Assembly (NCBI RefSeq): GCF_004217135.1 | Contig: NZ_SHKK01000001.1 | Location: 1,364,001-1,428,000, forward strand | Source of the DNA: Micromonospora violae | Lineage (GTDB): Bacteria > Actinomycetota > Actinomycetes > Mycobacteriales > Micromonosporaceae | Length of the DNA stretch: 64,000 bases | Reading direction: 5' to 3' | Shown here: piece by piece, positions 1 through 10,100 of the stretch | Numbering within the stretch: position 1 is the first letter of the stretch | Layout of the letters: every line of letters begins with the position of its first letter | Position numbers and translations under genes: made by a program | The notes under the pieces: model-generated | What the model was told of the DNA's origin: nothing | The model's database searches: none | The model's input: only the letters and a program-made list of their open reading frames with translations

Positions 1-151
1 CGACCGCCGCGACCGTCTCCCGACTGAACCGCACCAGATCCGCCAGGGCGCGCTGGGTCAGGCCCCGTTGGACGCGACAGTTGCGCAACTCCCATCGGAA
101 CCGCTGACTGGCCGCAGAGTGAGCCGCGCTCGACGGGGACGTGTGCTCCAT
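1..151 (-). CDS. Scr1-type helix-turn-helix (XRE) regulator, partial
   Basis: The reverse strand from the ATG at 151 reads an open frame beginning MEHTSPSSAAHSAASQRF and continuing through LRNCRVQRGLTQRALADL, then off the window edge. The RGLTQRALADL...FSRETV pattern is the first helix-turn-helix of the large actinobacterial XRE regulators that often sit next to small DUF397 proteins. Only about 50 N-terminal residues are present, so ligand-binding domain and partner are not visible. It lies downstream of and on the same strand as the P450 gene, 260 bp away, so co-transcription is possible but not shown. Confidence 0.7.
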   Translation of the reverse strand, partial: MEHTSPSSAAHSAASQRFRWELRNCRVQRGLTQRALADLVRFSRETVAAV

Positions 152-411
152 GCGCTCACCTTCGTGGAACGGACATTCAGCGGCGGACGCCAGATCGAGA
201 TTGGCCGATGAGCTGAACATTCACAGAGAGCAATTCTTAACCGAGGATGCGATGGGTGTGAAGACGTTCACCGACATGGATCGCCGGGCAAAGCGCGAAA
301 GGCGCGCGCCGGGCCCGTTGCCGCCGCCGTCGTGCGCCGGGTGGAGCGGGCGGTGACGCCCCACCGCGCGCGCGACCCGTCCGCAGGTCTGCACCGTCGA
401 TGCTCACGCAC

Positions 412-1704
412 TCAGGCGGCCCGCACTTCGGCCGTCGCCCCACCTCGGGCCGCCGGTACGTCCGTGGACGCCGTCTTGTCGATTGTCGCGAGCAGTGCGC
501 GGTGCGCGCGAAACGCGACATTGGGTTTGTACGAGCGACGGTGCTCGGGTGACAGTCGGAGGCCGGGAATGGCTTCGGCGAGGCGACTGAGGGCGATGCC
601 GGCCTCCAGTCTTGCCAATCCCGCACCGATGCAGAAATGCGGCCCCTGGCCGAACGACAGATGATTGCCCACATCGGTGCGTTGGGGGTCGAACCGGTCC
701 GGGTCGTGGAACGCCGCCGGGTCCCGGTTCGCCGCTCCGATCAACAGCAGGCACCGTGCCCCGGCGGGGATCGTCACCTCGCCCACTGTGACAACTCGGG
801 TGGTGACTCGGAGCCACCCGTCGATGGCCGGCGCGAAGCGGAGCGTCTCGCCCACGAAGGCGGGGACGAGCCCAGGGTCGGCGGCGATCGCCGACCAGCG
901 CCCAGGAGCGGACAGCGCCTGGTCGAGCGCGTGCGCGAGCAGTCCGGCGGTGGTCTCGTGGCCGGCGACCAGGAGGTTGAAGGCGAGGCTGGCCACCTCG
1001 GGCACCGTCAGCACGGTGTCGTCGTCGTCCCGGTAGGTCAGGGCGCGGCTGATGAAGTCGTCCCCCTGGTCAGCGTTGTCCATCCGCTGGCGGACCAGAT
1101 CTTCGCAGTAGTGCCAGAACTCCAGCAGTCCCTGCGCCAGACGTACCTGCTCGGCCGGGTCCGGCTGGCCCCAGATGAGGGCGATCTGGCCGTCCGCCCA
1201 CCTCCGGATCCGCCCGGTGTCGGCGTCGGGCACCCCGAGGATGTCCAGGACCACCAGCAGCGGAAGTTCGGTCGCGAACTCCGGGATCAGGTCGACCTGG
1301 TCACCCTGGCGGGCGGCGAGACGGGACACCAGTTGGTCGACCCGGCGTCGGACGATCGCCCCGTACTCGGCCTCGACCCGTTCGGCGGTGTTCGCGAAGG
1401 TCGCCCGCAGGGCCCGGCGGGTGCGCGGGTGTGTCGGAGGGTCAGCGGCGGCCGTCGTGGGGGGCGCGTCGATCTGCATGATGACGTTCAGCGCCGCTGG
1501 GCAGACCTCGTAGACCGGAGCGAGGGTGAGGGCGTTGGCGAATGTCGCGGCATCGGCGAGGGCCTGCCGGACGTGTGCGTGCCTGCTGATCAACCACAGG
1601 CCCAGATCCTCGGCGAAGTGCACCCCGTCGGGATCGTCGAGAATGCTCCGCCACCTGCTCGCCGGATCGGTGAGATAAACCCCGGTGAAAGGATTCAACC
1701 GCAT
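412..1704 (-). CDS. Cytochrome P450 (bacterial, soluble)
   Basis: This 430-aa protein is a soluble bacterial P450 monooxygenase. Visible family motifs are the I-helix oxygen-activation motif AGHETT (about residue 245), the K-helix ExxR as ETLR, and the haem-binding loop FGQGPHFCIGAG with the cysteine ligand near residue 355, followed by LARLE. The DPPTHPRTRR segment is the usual B'-C region. An AGGAGG ribosome-binding site lies 8 bp before the ATG, supporting this start. No ferredoxin or reductase gene is adjacent, so electrons must come from elsewhere. The substrate cannot be told from sequence. There is no biosynthetic cluster around it; the gene stands alone beside a regulator fragment. 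Confidence 0.93.
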   Translation of the reverse strand: MRLNPFTGVYLTDPASRWRSILDDPDGVHFAEDLGLWLISRHAHVRQALADAATFANALTLAPVYEVCPAALNVIMQIDAPPTTAAADPPTHPRTRRALRATFANTAERVEAEYGAIVRRRVDQLVSRLAARQGDQVDLIPEFATELPLLVVLDILGVPDADTGRIRRWADGQIALIWGQPDPAEQVRLAQGLLEFWHYCEDLVRQRMDNADQGDDFISRALTYRDDDDTVLTVPEVASLAFNLLVAGHETTAGLLAHALDQALSAPGRWSAIAADPGLVPAFVGETLRFAPAIDGWLRVTTRVVTVGEVTIPAGARCLLLIGAANRDPAAFHDPDRFDPQRTDVGNHLSFGQGPHFCIGAGLARLEAGIALSRLAEAIPGLRLSPEHRRSYKPNVAFRAHRALLATIDKTASTDVPAARGGATAEVRAA

Positions 1705-2170
1705 GGAAAGCCTCCTGATGCACGCGGCGTGAAACCGGCAGCGCCTCCATTTGGCGATCCACTTCAGCCGAGCCGATAATGGCGCGCAGCTGCCTCTGGC
1801 TCTTTACGGTGCGCTGGCCAGCCGTGCAAGTCAAGATTGGTCTTCGTCTATTTGTGTATCAGCATAATTGCGAGTTGCAACGGCCGGGCGAATCTGGCCG
1901 GATGCAAGTTGCGGCACGGTCCTTGCCCTGAAAGGCCGCCCCTGCCGTACGGTGCAATCGACTCGCCGATTTCCCTCATGACTGGGGCAACGACCTCCGG
2001 GACGACGGGTGACGCCGCCCGGTCGTCCGGCGCTGTCTCCCGGCGCTGTCTCCCAGCCGGCGTCGCGCAGCCGGGCCGCCGCCAGGGTCAGCGCGCGGGC
2101 CGGGCGGGTCCGCACGACGCCCTGCTCCCGAGTTGACCCGGTCGGGCCGCGCGAACGACGCGGATCAGCA
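1705..2170. promoter_or_regulatory. Gene-free upstream region of the P450
   Basis: No convincing gene is seen in these 466 bp. An AT-richer patch at about 1835-1880 lies upstream of the P450 on the reverse strand and contains TTGACT followed about 18 bp later by ACCGTA, a possible but weak promoter. Open frames across 1831-2178 on both strands show no recognisable protein. Confidence 0.3.
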
Positions 2171-2247
2171 TGATCCACTCGGCTTTCATGAAGTCGCGGT
2201 GTCTCCCGTCACCAGAAGCCGCGACTTTCAGGAAGCCGAGTCGATCA
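2171..2247. repeat. 29-bp inverted repeat (REP/MITE-like palindromic element)
   Basis: Arms 2171-2199 and 2219-2247 are near-perfect reverse complements around a 19-nt loop. Each arm runs TGATC, a variable base, ACTCGGCTT, then a short variable stretch, then GTCGCGG. It would form a long hairpin in DNA or RNA. It lies in the gap between P450 and GH2, with no open frame of its own. The form suggests a dispersed palindromic element; other genomic copies were not visible in this window. Confidence 0.7.
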
Positions 2248-2340
2248 CCCGAGTCGCCGCTGACGGGAGCACCCAGGCCGGGTGACAACGGCGCGGGGAC
2301 CCGGTCAGGCCAGGCCCCCGCGCGTCGCGCCGTGCCGCCC

Positions 2341-2490
2341 GGGTCAGTGCCGCCCGGGTCAGTGCCGCCCGGGTCGACGTCGCCCGGGTCGACGTCGCCC
2401 GGGTCGACGTCGCCCGGGTCGACGTCGCCCGGGTCGACGTCGCCCGGGTCGACGTCGCCCGGGTCAGTGCCGCCCGGGTCAGCGCCGCCC
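2341..2490. repeat. 15-bp tandem repeat array, ten units
   Basis: Ten exact-length 15-bp units run head to tail. Units 1-2 are GGGTCAGTGCCGCCC, units 3-8 (2371-2460) are six identical copies of GGGTCGACGTCGCCC, unit 9 returns to the first form and unit 10 differs by one base. A degenerate half-unit precedes the array. It ends 17 bp beyond the stop codon of the GH2 gene, so it lies in that gene's 3' untranslated region. There are no spacers, so this is a minisatellite and not a CRISPR. Copy number is likely to vary between strains. Confidence 0.93.
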
Positions 2491-2506
2491 GGTCAGCGCC
2501 ACTGGG

Positions 2507-4861
2507 TCAGGGCGTCCACGGGGCGGCGATGCCCCAGGTGCTGTCGGCGGTCCACATCGTCGGTGTGTTGTAGGCGTCGCCGCCAGCGCCGTTGCTGAGC
2601 CAGACCTCCGCGTTGTAGTGCCGCAGGTACCTACCCCGGAAGTTGTACGACTCCAGCGACACGCCGGTGCCGGTCAGCCCGGTGCGGGCGCACCAGGTGG
2701 CGTCGGCACGCAGCAGTGCGGAGCCGTCGTCCGGCGAGTTGCGGACCCGGGAGTTCTGGTGGCGCAGGTACTGCCCGGGAAAGTTGACCGACTCGAACGA
2801 GTAGCAACCGGTGCCGGCCAGACCGGGTCGGATGGCGTACGTGGCGTCTGCCTTGAGCAGGCTGGGGCTCGCGGCGTCGACCACCTCGGTGTAGGCCAGG
2901 CTGTCCTGGTGGCGCAGGTACCGGTTGGTGAAGCCGGGCGTGGTCACCTGCAACGAGCGGCGGGTGTTGACCGGCAGGGCGACGGGCGCCGAGCTGCCGA
3001 TGGTCTTCGAGGCGTTGATCAGGGCGGTGTTGGCGGCACGCACCCGCGCCTGGTCCATCTTGATCACCTGCCGGTCGTAGGTGAGGAAACCGTTCAGCTC
3101 ACCCTCCAGGTCGGTGATCTCGGTGTAGATCGAGGCGCTGAGCCCCTTGCCGAGCATCAGGTTCTGGCTGCCCTGCACGAGCCCCACGTACCGGTCGGTG
3201 AGGGCGGTCGAGGTGGCCTGCCACTCGTAGGCGAAGAATTGACCGTTGGGGCTGTACTCGTGGCCCGGCGTGTGCAGGCCCAGGCCGCCGAACTCGCCGA
3301 GCACCGCGATCCGGCTGCTCGACGGTACGGGGGAGTCCGGCCCGAGGTAGACGTGCCAGTCGTCGATGTCGCCGTTGCCGGGGTTGCCGAGGGACTGGCA
3401 GCAGTTGTGGCCGCTGTGCGGGTTGACCAGGCGGGTCGGGTCCTGGTTCTTGATGTTCTGCGCGACCCGCCGGGTGTCGGCGAGGGACCGCTCACCCCAG
3501 CCCTCGTTGTAGGGCGTGTACGCGATCACGGCGGGTGAGCTGCGGTGCTCGTCGACGATCTCGCGCGCCTCGGCCTCGAACTGCGCCTGCTGGGCGTCGG
3601 TGGGGTCGACGTCCTGCGCGGTCAGCGACGGGATGTCCTGCCAGACCAGCAGGCCGAGCCGGTCGGCGTGGTAGAACCAGCGCTGCGGTTCGACCTTGAT
3701 GTGCTTGCGCACCATGTTGAAGCCCAGGTCCTTGTGCTTCTGCAGGTCGAAGGCGAGGGCGGCGTCGGTCGGCGCGGTGTAGAGCCCGTCTGGCCAGAAC
3801 CCCTGGTCGAGGGTGCCGACCTGAAACACGAACTGACCGTTGAGCTTGGGCCGCAGCACACCGTTGACCAGGCCGGTGGTGATCTCCCGCATGCCGAAGT
3901 AGTGCGTGGTCCGGTCAACGGTGGCGCCTGCGGCGTTGCGCAGGGTCACCCGCAGGTTGTAGAGGAACGGGTCGTCGGGTGACCAGCGGCGGGCGTTGGG
4001 CACCGGCACGCTGAAGTCGGTGAAGCCGCCGGTGGCCGAGCCGACCACGGTGGCGCCGTTCAGCGCTTCGGCGAGCACACTGTGGCCGCTCGCCGCGCCC
4101 CGGGTGAAGACCCGGACCCGCAGGGTGTTGGTGCTCAGGTTCGGGTAGACGTCCACGCTGCTGATCGAGGTGGCGGGTACCGGCTCCAGCCACACCGTCT
4201 GCCAGATGCCGGAGCTGGGGGTGTAGAAGATTCCGCCGGGTGTCTTGGTCTGCTTGCCGATGGCGGGCAGGCTGCCGTTCTGCCGGGTGTCGGTGGGGTC
4301 CCAGACCTTGACGATGATCTCGTTCGCTCCGGCGCGCAGCTGGGGGGTCACGTCGAAGGTGAAGGCGTCGTAGCCGCCGGTGTGCGCACCGACCCGGACA
4401 CCGTTCACCCAGACGGTGCTCTGCCAGTCGACGGCGCCGAAGTGCAGCAGGGTCCGCCGCCCCGACCAGGTGGCCGGGATGGTGACGGTGCGTCGGTAGA
4501 ACAGGTAGTTGCGGTTGTCGTTGGCGGCCCGTTGGATGCCGGACAGGGCGCTCTCCACCGGGAACGGGACGTTGACCCGCTCGGGCAGGGTGGTGCCGAA
4601 CTGCGGGGCGTCGTCGGTCGTCGACTGGCGTAGCTGCCACTCGCCGTTGAGGTTGAGCCAGTCCGGCCGCGTCATCTGGGGTCGCGGGTACTCGGGCAGT
4701 GGTGTGCCGGCCAGGGCCTGGCTGGTCCAGGGGGTGGTCAGCGGCGGTGTCTTGGCCGGCGCGGCGTACGCCGACGAGGACGGCGCGGTGAGCACGCCGG
4801 CCACCAGGGCGATGACGAGCAGCAGCGGCAGGGCGGGGCGGATGGGGACGTGAGGTGTCAT
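2507..4861 (-). CDS. Secreted GH2-family glycosidase with C-terminal AbfB domain
   Basis: This 784-aa secreted enzyme hydrolyses beta-glycosides. From the ATG at 4861 (GGAGA ribosome site 7 bp before) it has a signal peptide with core ALPLLLVIALVAGVL. Next come a GH2 sugar-binding jelly roll (GAVDWQSTVWVNGVRVG), an Ig-like domain, and the TIM barrel with the acid/base motif YNEGWG (about residue 450) and nucleophile motif GEFGG (about 524). The last about 145 residues contain three F-NRYLRHQ/F-GQYLRHQ/F-GRYLRHY repeats typical of the AbfB (CBM42) arabinose-binding fold. The AbfB domain suggests it acts on arabinose-decorated plant polymers; exact specificity (galactosidase, glucuronidase or other) is not determinable. 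An ATG at 4879 is possible but lacks a ribosome site. Confidence 0.9.
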   Translation of the reverse strand: MTPHVPIRPALPLLLVIALVAGVLTAPSSSAYAAPAKTPPLTTPWTSQALAGTPLPEYPRPQMTRPDWLNLNGEWQLRQSTTDDAPQFGTTLPERVNVPFPVESALSGIQRAANDNRNYLFYRRTVTIPATWSGRRTLLHFGAVDWQSTVWVNGVRVGAHTGGYDAFTFDVTPQLRAGANEIIVKVWDPTDTRQNGSLPAIGKQTKTPGGIFYTPSSGIWQTVWLEPVPATSISSVDVYPNLSTNTLRVRVFTRGAASGHSVLAEALNGATVVGSATGGFTDFSVPVPNARRWSPDDPFLYNLRVTLRNAAGATVDRTTHYFGMREITTGLVNGVLRPKLNGQFVFQVGTLDQGFWPDGLYTAPTDAALAFDLQKHKDLGFNMVRKHIKVEPQRWFYHADRLGLLVWQDIPSLTAQDVDPTDAQQAQFEAEAREIVDEHRSSPAVIAYTPYNEGWGERSLADTRRVAQNIKNQDPTRLVNPHSGHNCCQSLGNPGNGDIDDWHVYLGPDSPVPSSSRIAVLGEFGGLGLHTPGHEYSPNGQFFAYEWQATSTALTDRYVGLVQGSQNLMLGKGLSASIYTEITDLEGELNGFLTYDRQVIKMDQARVRAANTALINASKTIGSSAPVALPVNTRRSLQVTTPGFTNRYLRHQDSLAYTEVVDAASPSLLKADATYAIRPGLAGTGCYSFESVNFPGQYLRHQNSRVRNSPDDGSALLRADATWCARTGLTGTGVSLESYNFRGRYLRHYNAEVWLSNGAGGDAYNTPTMWTADSTWGIAAPWTP

Positions 4862-4870
4862 GGCGTCTCC

Positions 4871-4930
4871 GAGATCCATAGTGCCGGTGGTACGACCCAG
4901 AGAGGATGACCCATCGGATATATGGATCTC
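4871..4930. promoter_or_regulatory. Perfect 10-bp inverted repeat upstream of GH2
   Basis: GAGATCCATA at 4871-4880 is the exact reverse complement of TATGGATCTC at 4921-4930, with 40 bp between. It sits in the divergent control region between the GH2 and trypsin genes, just upstream of the GH2 ribosome-binding site. It may be a two-part operator or an RNA stem. Confidence 0.45.
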
Positions 4931-4940
4931 AATATGATGA

Positions 4941-5792
<852 letters not shown>

Positions 5793-5802
5793 GCGCAGGA
5801 CC

Positions 5803-5838
5803 GCGGGCGGCCCGGACGGCACGGTCCGGGCCGCCCGC
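5803..5838 (+). terminator. Rho-independent-type hairpin after the protease
   Basis: Perfect 15-bp stem: GCGGGCGGCCCGGAC (5803-5817) pairs with 5824-5838 around a 6-nt loop. It lies 10 bp after the protease stop. As is usual in actinomycetes, there is no clear U-tract. Confidence 0.8.
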
Positions 5839-5932
5839 TCCTGCCGTCCCGGCCGGCGGGCGGTGAGTGGGCCACCCGACAGATTCGGCGGCCCGTCCCT
5901 GCGGTGCCGGTCGCAGCGGCGATGATGGGCCG

Positions 5933-6784
5933 GTGAAGATCCTCTCCATCCAGTCGTCGGTCGCCTACGGCCACGCCGGCAATTCGGCGGCGACTTTTCC
6001 GCTGCAACGGCTCGGGCACGAGGTCTGGCCGGTCCTGACGGTGCACTTCTCCAACCACACCGGGTACGGCGCGTGGCGGGGCCCGATGCTCCCGGCGGCG
6101 GACGTGGCCGAGGTGATCGCGGGCATCGGGGACCGTGGGGTCCTCGGCGACGCCGACGCGGTGCTCTCCGGCTACCAGGGCGACCCGGCCATGGGCGCGG
6201 TGATCCTGGACGCGGTGGCGACGGTGAAGGCGGCCAATCCGGCCGCGGTGTACTGCTGCGACCCGGTGATGGGCGACGTCGGTCGGGGCATGTTCGTCCG
6301 GCCGGGAATCCCGGAGTACCTGCGCGACACCGTCGTGCCACGTGCGGACATCATCACCCCGAACCACTTCGAGTTGGACTTCCTCGCCGGCCGTACGACG
6401 AATTCGCTGGCCGAGGTCCTCGACGCGGTCGACGTGGTGCGGGCGACCGGGCCGCGGCACGTCCTGGTGACCAGCGTGCTCCACGGCGACCTGCCACCGG
6501 ACTCGCTGGAGGTGGTGGCGGTCTCCGACGAGGGTGCCTGGGCGGTGACCACGCCGCTGCTGCCGATCACCCCGAACGGTGGGGGTGACGTCACCGCGGC
6601 GCTGTACCTCGCGCACCTGTGCACGACCGGGTCACCCGAGGCCGCGCTGGAACGCACCATCGCCTCCGTCTACGGCGTGCTCGAGGCGACTCTCGCGGCG
6701 GGCACCCGGGAGATCCAGCTGATCGCGGCACAGGACGTGATCGCCGACCCGTCGGCCCGTTTCGCCGCCCGTCGACTGCGCTGA
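5933..6784 (+). CDS. pdxY: Pyridoxal kinase
   Basis: A 283-aa ribokinase-fold kinase that phosphorylates pyridoxal in the vitamin B6 salvage pathway. The N-terminus VKILSIQSSVAYGHAGNSAA is the PdxK/PdxY signature. The HTGYGxWxG substrate loop (NHTGYGAWRG), YCCDPVMGD and ITPNHFELDFL follow in order. The C-terminal anion-hole motif is PNGGGDVTAAL, where many homologues have GTGD. The GTG start at 5933 gives the normal family length; an upstream in-frame start at 5867 would add about 22 residues with no family match. The gene is convergent with the ABM gene, with only 33 bp between stops. Confidence 0.93.
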   Translation: MKILSIQSSVAYGHAGNSAATFPLQRLGHEVWPVLTVHFSNHTGYGAWRGPMLPAADVAEVIAGIGDRGVLGDADAVLSGYQGDPAMGAVILDAVATVKAANPAAVYCCDPVMGDVGRGMFVRPGIPEYLRDTVVPRADIITPNHFELDFLAGRTTNSLAEVLDAVDVVRATGPRHVLVTSVLHGDLPPDSLEVVAVSDEGAWAVTTPLLPITPNGGGDVTAALYLAHLCTTGSPEAALERTIASVYGVLEATLAAGTREIQLIAAQDVIADPSARFAARRLR

Positions 6785-6817
6785 CGGCGGGCGGCGGGAC
6801 CGCGGACCAGGCGGCGG

Positions 6818-7150
6818 TCAGCGGCCCTCGGGGACGGCCATCTCGCCGAGCAGGGACCAGTCGTCCTGCGGCACGGTGACGTTCACGATGCGCGGCGTCT
6901 CGGCCAGGTGCGGCGGCAGGGTCTCCTGGGCCGCGCGGAAGTGGGCGGACTGGACGTGGGCCGCACCGGCCTGGTCGTCGCGGAACGCCTCGACCAGCAC
7001 GTACTCGGTCGGATCGGTCACGCTGCGGGACCACTCGAACCACAGGCAGCCGGGCTCCGCCCGGGTCGCCTCGGTGAACTCGGCGGCGATCTGCGGCCAC
7101 TGGTCGGCGTGCTCGGCCAGGATCCGGAACTTGGCGGTAATGAAGATCAT
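6818..7150 (-). CDS. ABM-family monooxygenase (YgiN-like quinol monooxygenase)
   Basis: A 110-aa antibiotic-biosynthesis-monooxygenase fold protein. The N-terminus MIFITAKFRILAEHADQWP, the middle EPGCLWFEWSRSVTDPTEYVLVEAF, and AHVQSAHF with its conserved His pair are typical of this cofactor-free dimeric family. Members oxidise quinols or aromatic polyketides, or have unknown roles. The ATG is 9 bp downstream of the stop of the large ATPase gene on the same strand, so it could be the last gene of that operon, although its function looks unrelated. Confidence 0.85.
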   Translation of the reverse strand: MIFITAKFRILAEHADQWPQIAAEFTEATRAEPGCLWFEWSRSVTDPTEYVLVEAFRDDQAGAAHVQSAHFRAAQETLPPHLAETPRIVNVTVPQDDWSLLGEMAVPEGR

Positions 7151-7159
7151 GGCCCCAGG

Positions 7160-10100
7160 CTACCCAGCCGGGCGGGCGCGGGTGACGACCTCCTCGGGGG
7201 TCAGCGGCGTCTTCGGGTGGTGCGTCAGGCACAGCGGGGTGCGGACCTTGACGAACGAGAACCCCTCCCCGGCGGCGTAGAACTCACCGCTGTTGAGCAG
7301 GCCGATGTCCGGCAGCCGCCCGCCCTTGGCCTCGGCCAGTTGCCGGGCCGCGTCGATCTGCGCCGGCGCGTTGAGCAGCCCGAAGAACTGCGTGGTCGCG
7401 TTGCCGGAGATCTGGTTGTGCAGGCCCTTGGGCGCCTGGGTGGCGAAGACCAGCCCGAGGCCGTACTTGCGGGCCTGCGAGGCCAGCGCGATCGAACTGG
7501 CGGTGCAGGCCGTGGTGCCGGTCGCGGGCGCGAGCGTCTGCGCCTCGTCCATCACGAACAGCCCACCCAGCGGTCGGTCACCGGCGGGGTGCCGCTTGAT
7601 CCACGCGAAGAGCGCCATCTGCAACTGGTTGACGAAGCTCTGCCGCTCCTGGTCAGAGGTGAGACCGACGAAGCTGATCACCGACACCCGGGCCCGCCGC
7701 CCCGGCGACGGCGTCAGCAGCAGCCCCGGGTCGGCCGGCGCGCCGACCCCACCGAAGAGGGGATCGGTGACCATGGCCGCCTTGAGCGCCTCGGCCAACT
7801 CCTCGGCGAGCTTCCCCGCCCGGGCCAGCCGACTGACCCCCTCGGGCAGGTCGGTGAGGAACTCGGTGAAGCCGGGCAGGCCCACCATCCCGCTGCGCGC
7901 GTACGCCTGGAGGGCCTCGGTGAGGACGGCCTTGCCCTGCTGCGCGAGCCGGCCCGAGCGGTCGACGCCGGCCCGCGGCGCGAGCGCCTCCACGGCGGAA
8001 CGGACGGCCTGGTCGAACTCGTCGGGCCAGTCCCGCAGCGAGGTGAAGTCGGGCAGTGGCTGGAAGCTCAGCGGCCGGCCGGCGGTGACCCGGGGTGTCC
8101 ACACCACCACCTCGGTGTGCGCGAGGTAGTCGGCGGCGCGTTCGGCGTCGCCGGGGCCCCAGCCGTCCGGCGGGTCGGGCCACGCGTCACCGAGCCGGGC
8201 GAGGTCGTTGTTGGGGTCGAGCACGATCGCGGAGACCCCCTCGCGGGCGCACTCCTCGACCAGCCGTCGGATCAGCACGGTCTTGCCCGAGCCGGACCCG
8301 GCGAACACCACGGCGTGGCGGCGCAGCGACTCCAGGGGCACCGTGAACGGATGACCGCCGTCGACGGTCCGCCCCAGCCCGACAACCGGACCGCCGGTGC
8401 CGACCACGACGTCGCCAACGTCAGCGGGCGCGGGCACGGCCACCGAACCGGTCGACGGATCGGCGGCCACGGCGGCGACCGGTTCGTTCGTCGGGTCGGA
8501 TTCGGGGCCGCCCGACGGTGGCTCGCCGTCGTCGGGTGACCGGGGCGCGGTGCCGCCGCGCGTCCCGTCGGGCCCGGGCAGGACCGCGCGGAACAACTCG
8601 GTGCCGCTGGCCGGACGACGGGCCACCAGCCACTCCTGCAAGGCCGTGGACGGTTCGGTCGCCATCGCCCGCAGCGCCGCGAAGACCCGCAGGTCCGCCT
8701 CCGACACGGCGCACCGCAGGCCGCCGGCCGCGTCGAAACCGGTCAACACCTCGGTCGTACGCTTCCCGGTCGGCCACGGGCCGTTGCGCAGCAGGATCAG
8801 CCGCCGCTGTGGCAGGTCCCGATCCAATCCCGCGAGGGTGCACGCGGCCTTGACCCGGGCGGTGACGGCGATGGCGTTGGGGTGCGCGATGGCCCGGAAG
8901 CACCAGTGCGCCTCGTTCTCGGTGGCCTCGTCGAGCACCTCGATCAGCCGTCCGTGCAGCGCGGGTTTGCGCCCGGGCGGCGGATCGTACTTGTAGGTGG
9001 CGCCGGTCGGTGCCTGCTCGGCGATCCAGGCGGCCAGGCCGGCGGCGAGCAGCGGTGGCATGTGCTCGTCCTCGCGGGTCGGGTCGAGCGCGGCCGACAC
9101 GTCCGCGGCCTCGACCAGCTCGGCGAACCGGGCGTCCAACTCGTGCAGGCGGCGCTCGTCCGTCGTCGGGTCGCCGGGGGCGTTGCGGACGGTGCTCACC
9201 GTCGGCATCGATTCGGTGCCGTCGATGAGCCGGTCCAACTCGACCACCTCGTCGCGGTCCCGGCACCAGGCGATGTGGCGGTCCACCCGGCGGAGCAGGG
9301 CGCGGGGTGTGAGGGTGGGCGCGTCGGCGAAGGCGGCGGGGGTGATCGGCCAGGTGGGGTGCGGTGGCCCGAAGTACATACCCGCGTAGGCGGCGGCGAG
9401 GCGCTTCGCCACGATCGCCTGCCCGATCTCCGGGGTGGGGATCCGGTCCGGCAGGGTCGACGTACGGAAGCGGTCGGCGACCGGGGTGGGCGCTGCGCGG
9501 GTCATCAGCACCCAGGTGTCCGGGAGGCACGAGACGACGACCAGGGTGCGGCGGGTGATGTCACGGAGCTTGAGCAGGCCGTCGGCGATCGGGCCGAGCA
9601 CCATGGCCTGGGCGTCCTCCAGCCCCTGATGGTGGTTGAGCAGCGAGGTGCTGGTCTGGGCGAACAGCGTGTCGAGCTGGTCCACGGCGATGACCGTGGG
9701 GTCGAGCGTCAGGGCCATCAGTCGGGAGATGTCCTGCACGACCTGCTGCGGGGTGCGGATCGCGGTGCTCAACCCCCACGCCGCCCGCGCGGCCGGGTCA
9801 CCGGGTTCGGAGATCAGGTGGGCGTAACCGACGTCCTGTGCCTCGAAGTCGATGGCGCCGTGCAGGACGAGCGCCCGGGCGGTGTCCTGGGTGTCCCGCC
9901 CGACCTCCCGGTCGCGCTCGCGCAGCGCCCAGATGAAGGTGTCGAGCTGTGCACGGGTCACCGGTCGGGTGCCGGCGATCGCGTCGCGGACCTCCACCGG
10001 CAGGCCGAGCTGGGGGGTGAGCCGACGCAGAAAGGTCTTCAACTGGGTGCCCCAGCCGACGTGGGCGCGGCCCATCCCCTCCACCAGGGCCAGGGCCACG

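Noticed and set aside
1831..2178. 115-aa reverse-strand protein upstream of the P450
   Set aside because: No ribosome site, no recognised domain and Arg/Pro/Gly-rich composition typical of noise in high-GC DNA.
2341..2490. CRISPR array
   Set aside because: Units are contiguous, without spacers, and no cas gene is near.
2170..2598. Open frame encoding a collagen-like PPGS/TSPGS repeat protein
   Set aside because: It is only the translation of the 15-bp tandem repeat, antisense to the end of GH2, with no ribosome site or domain.
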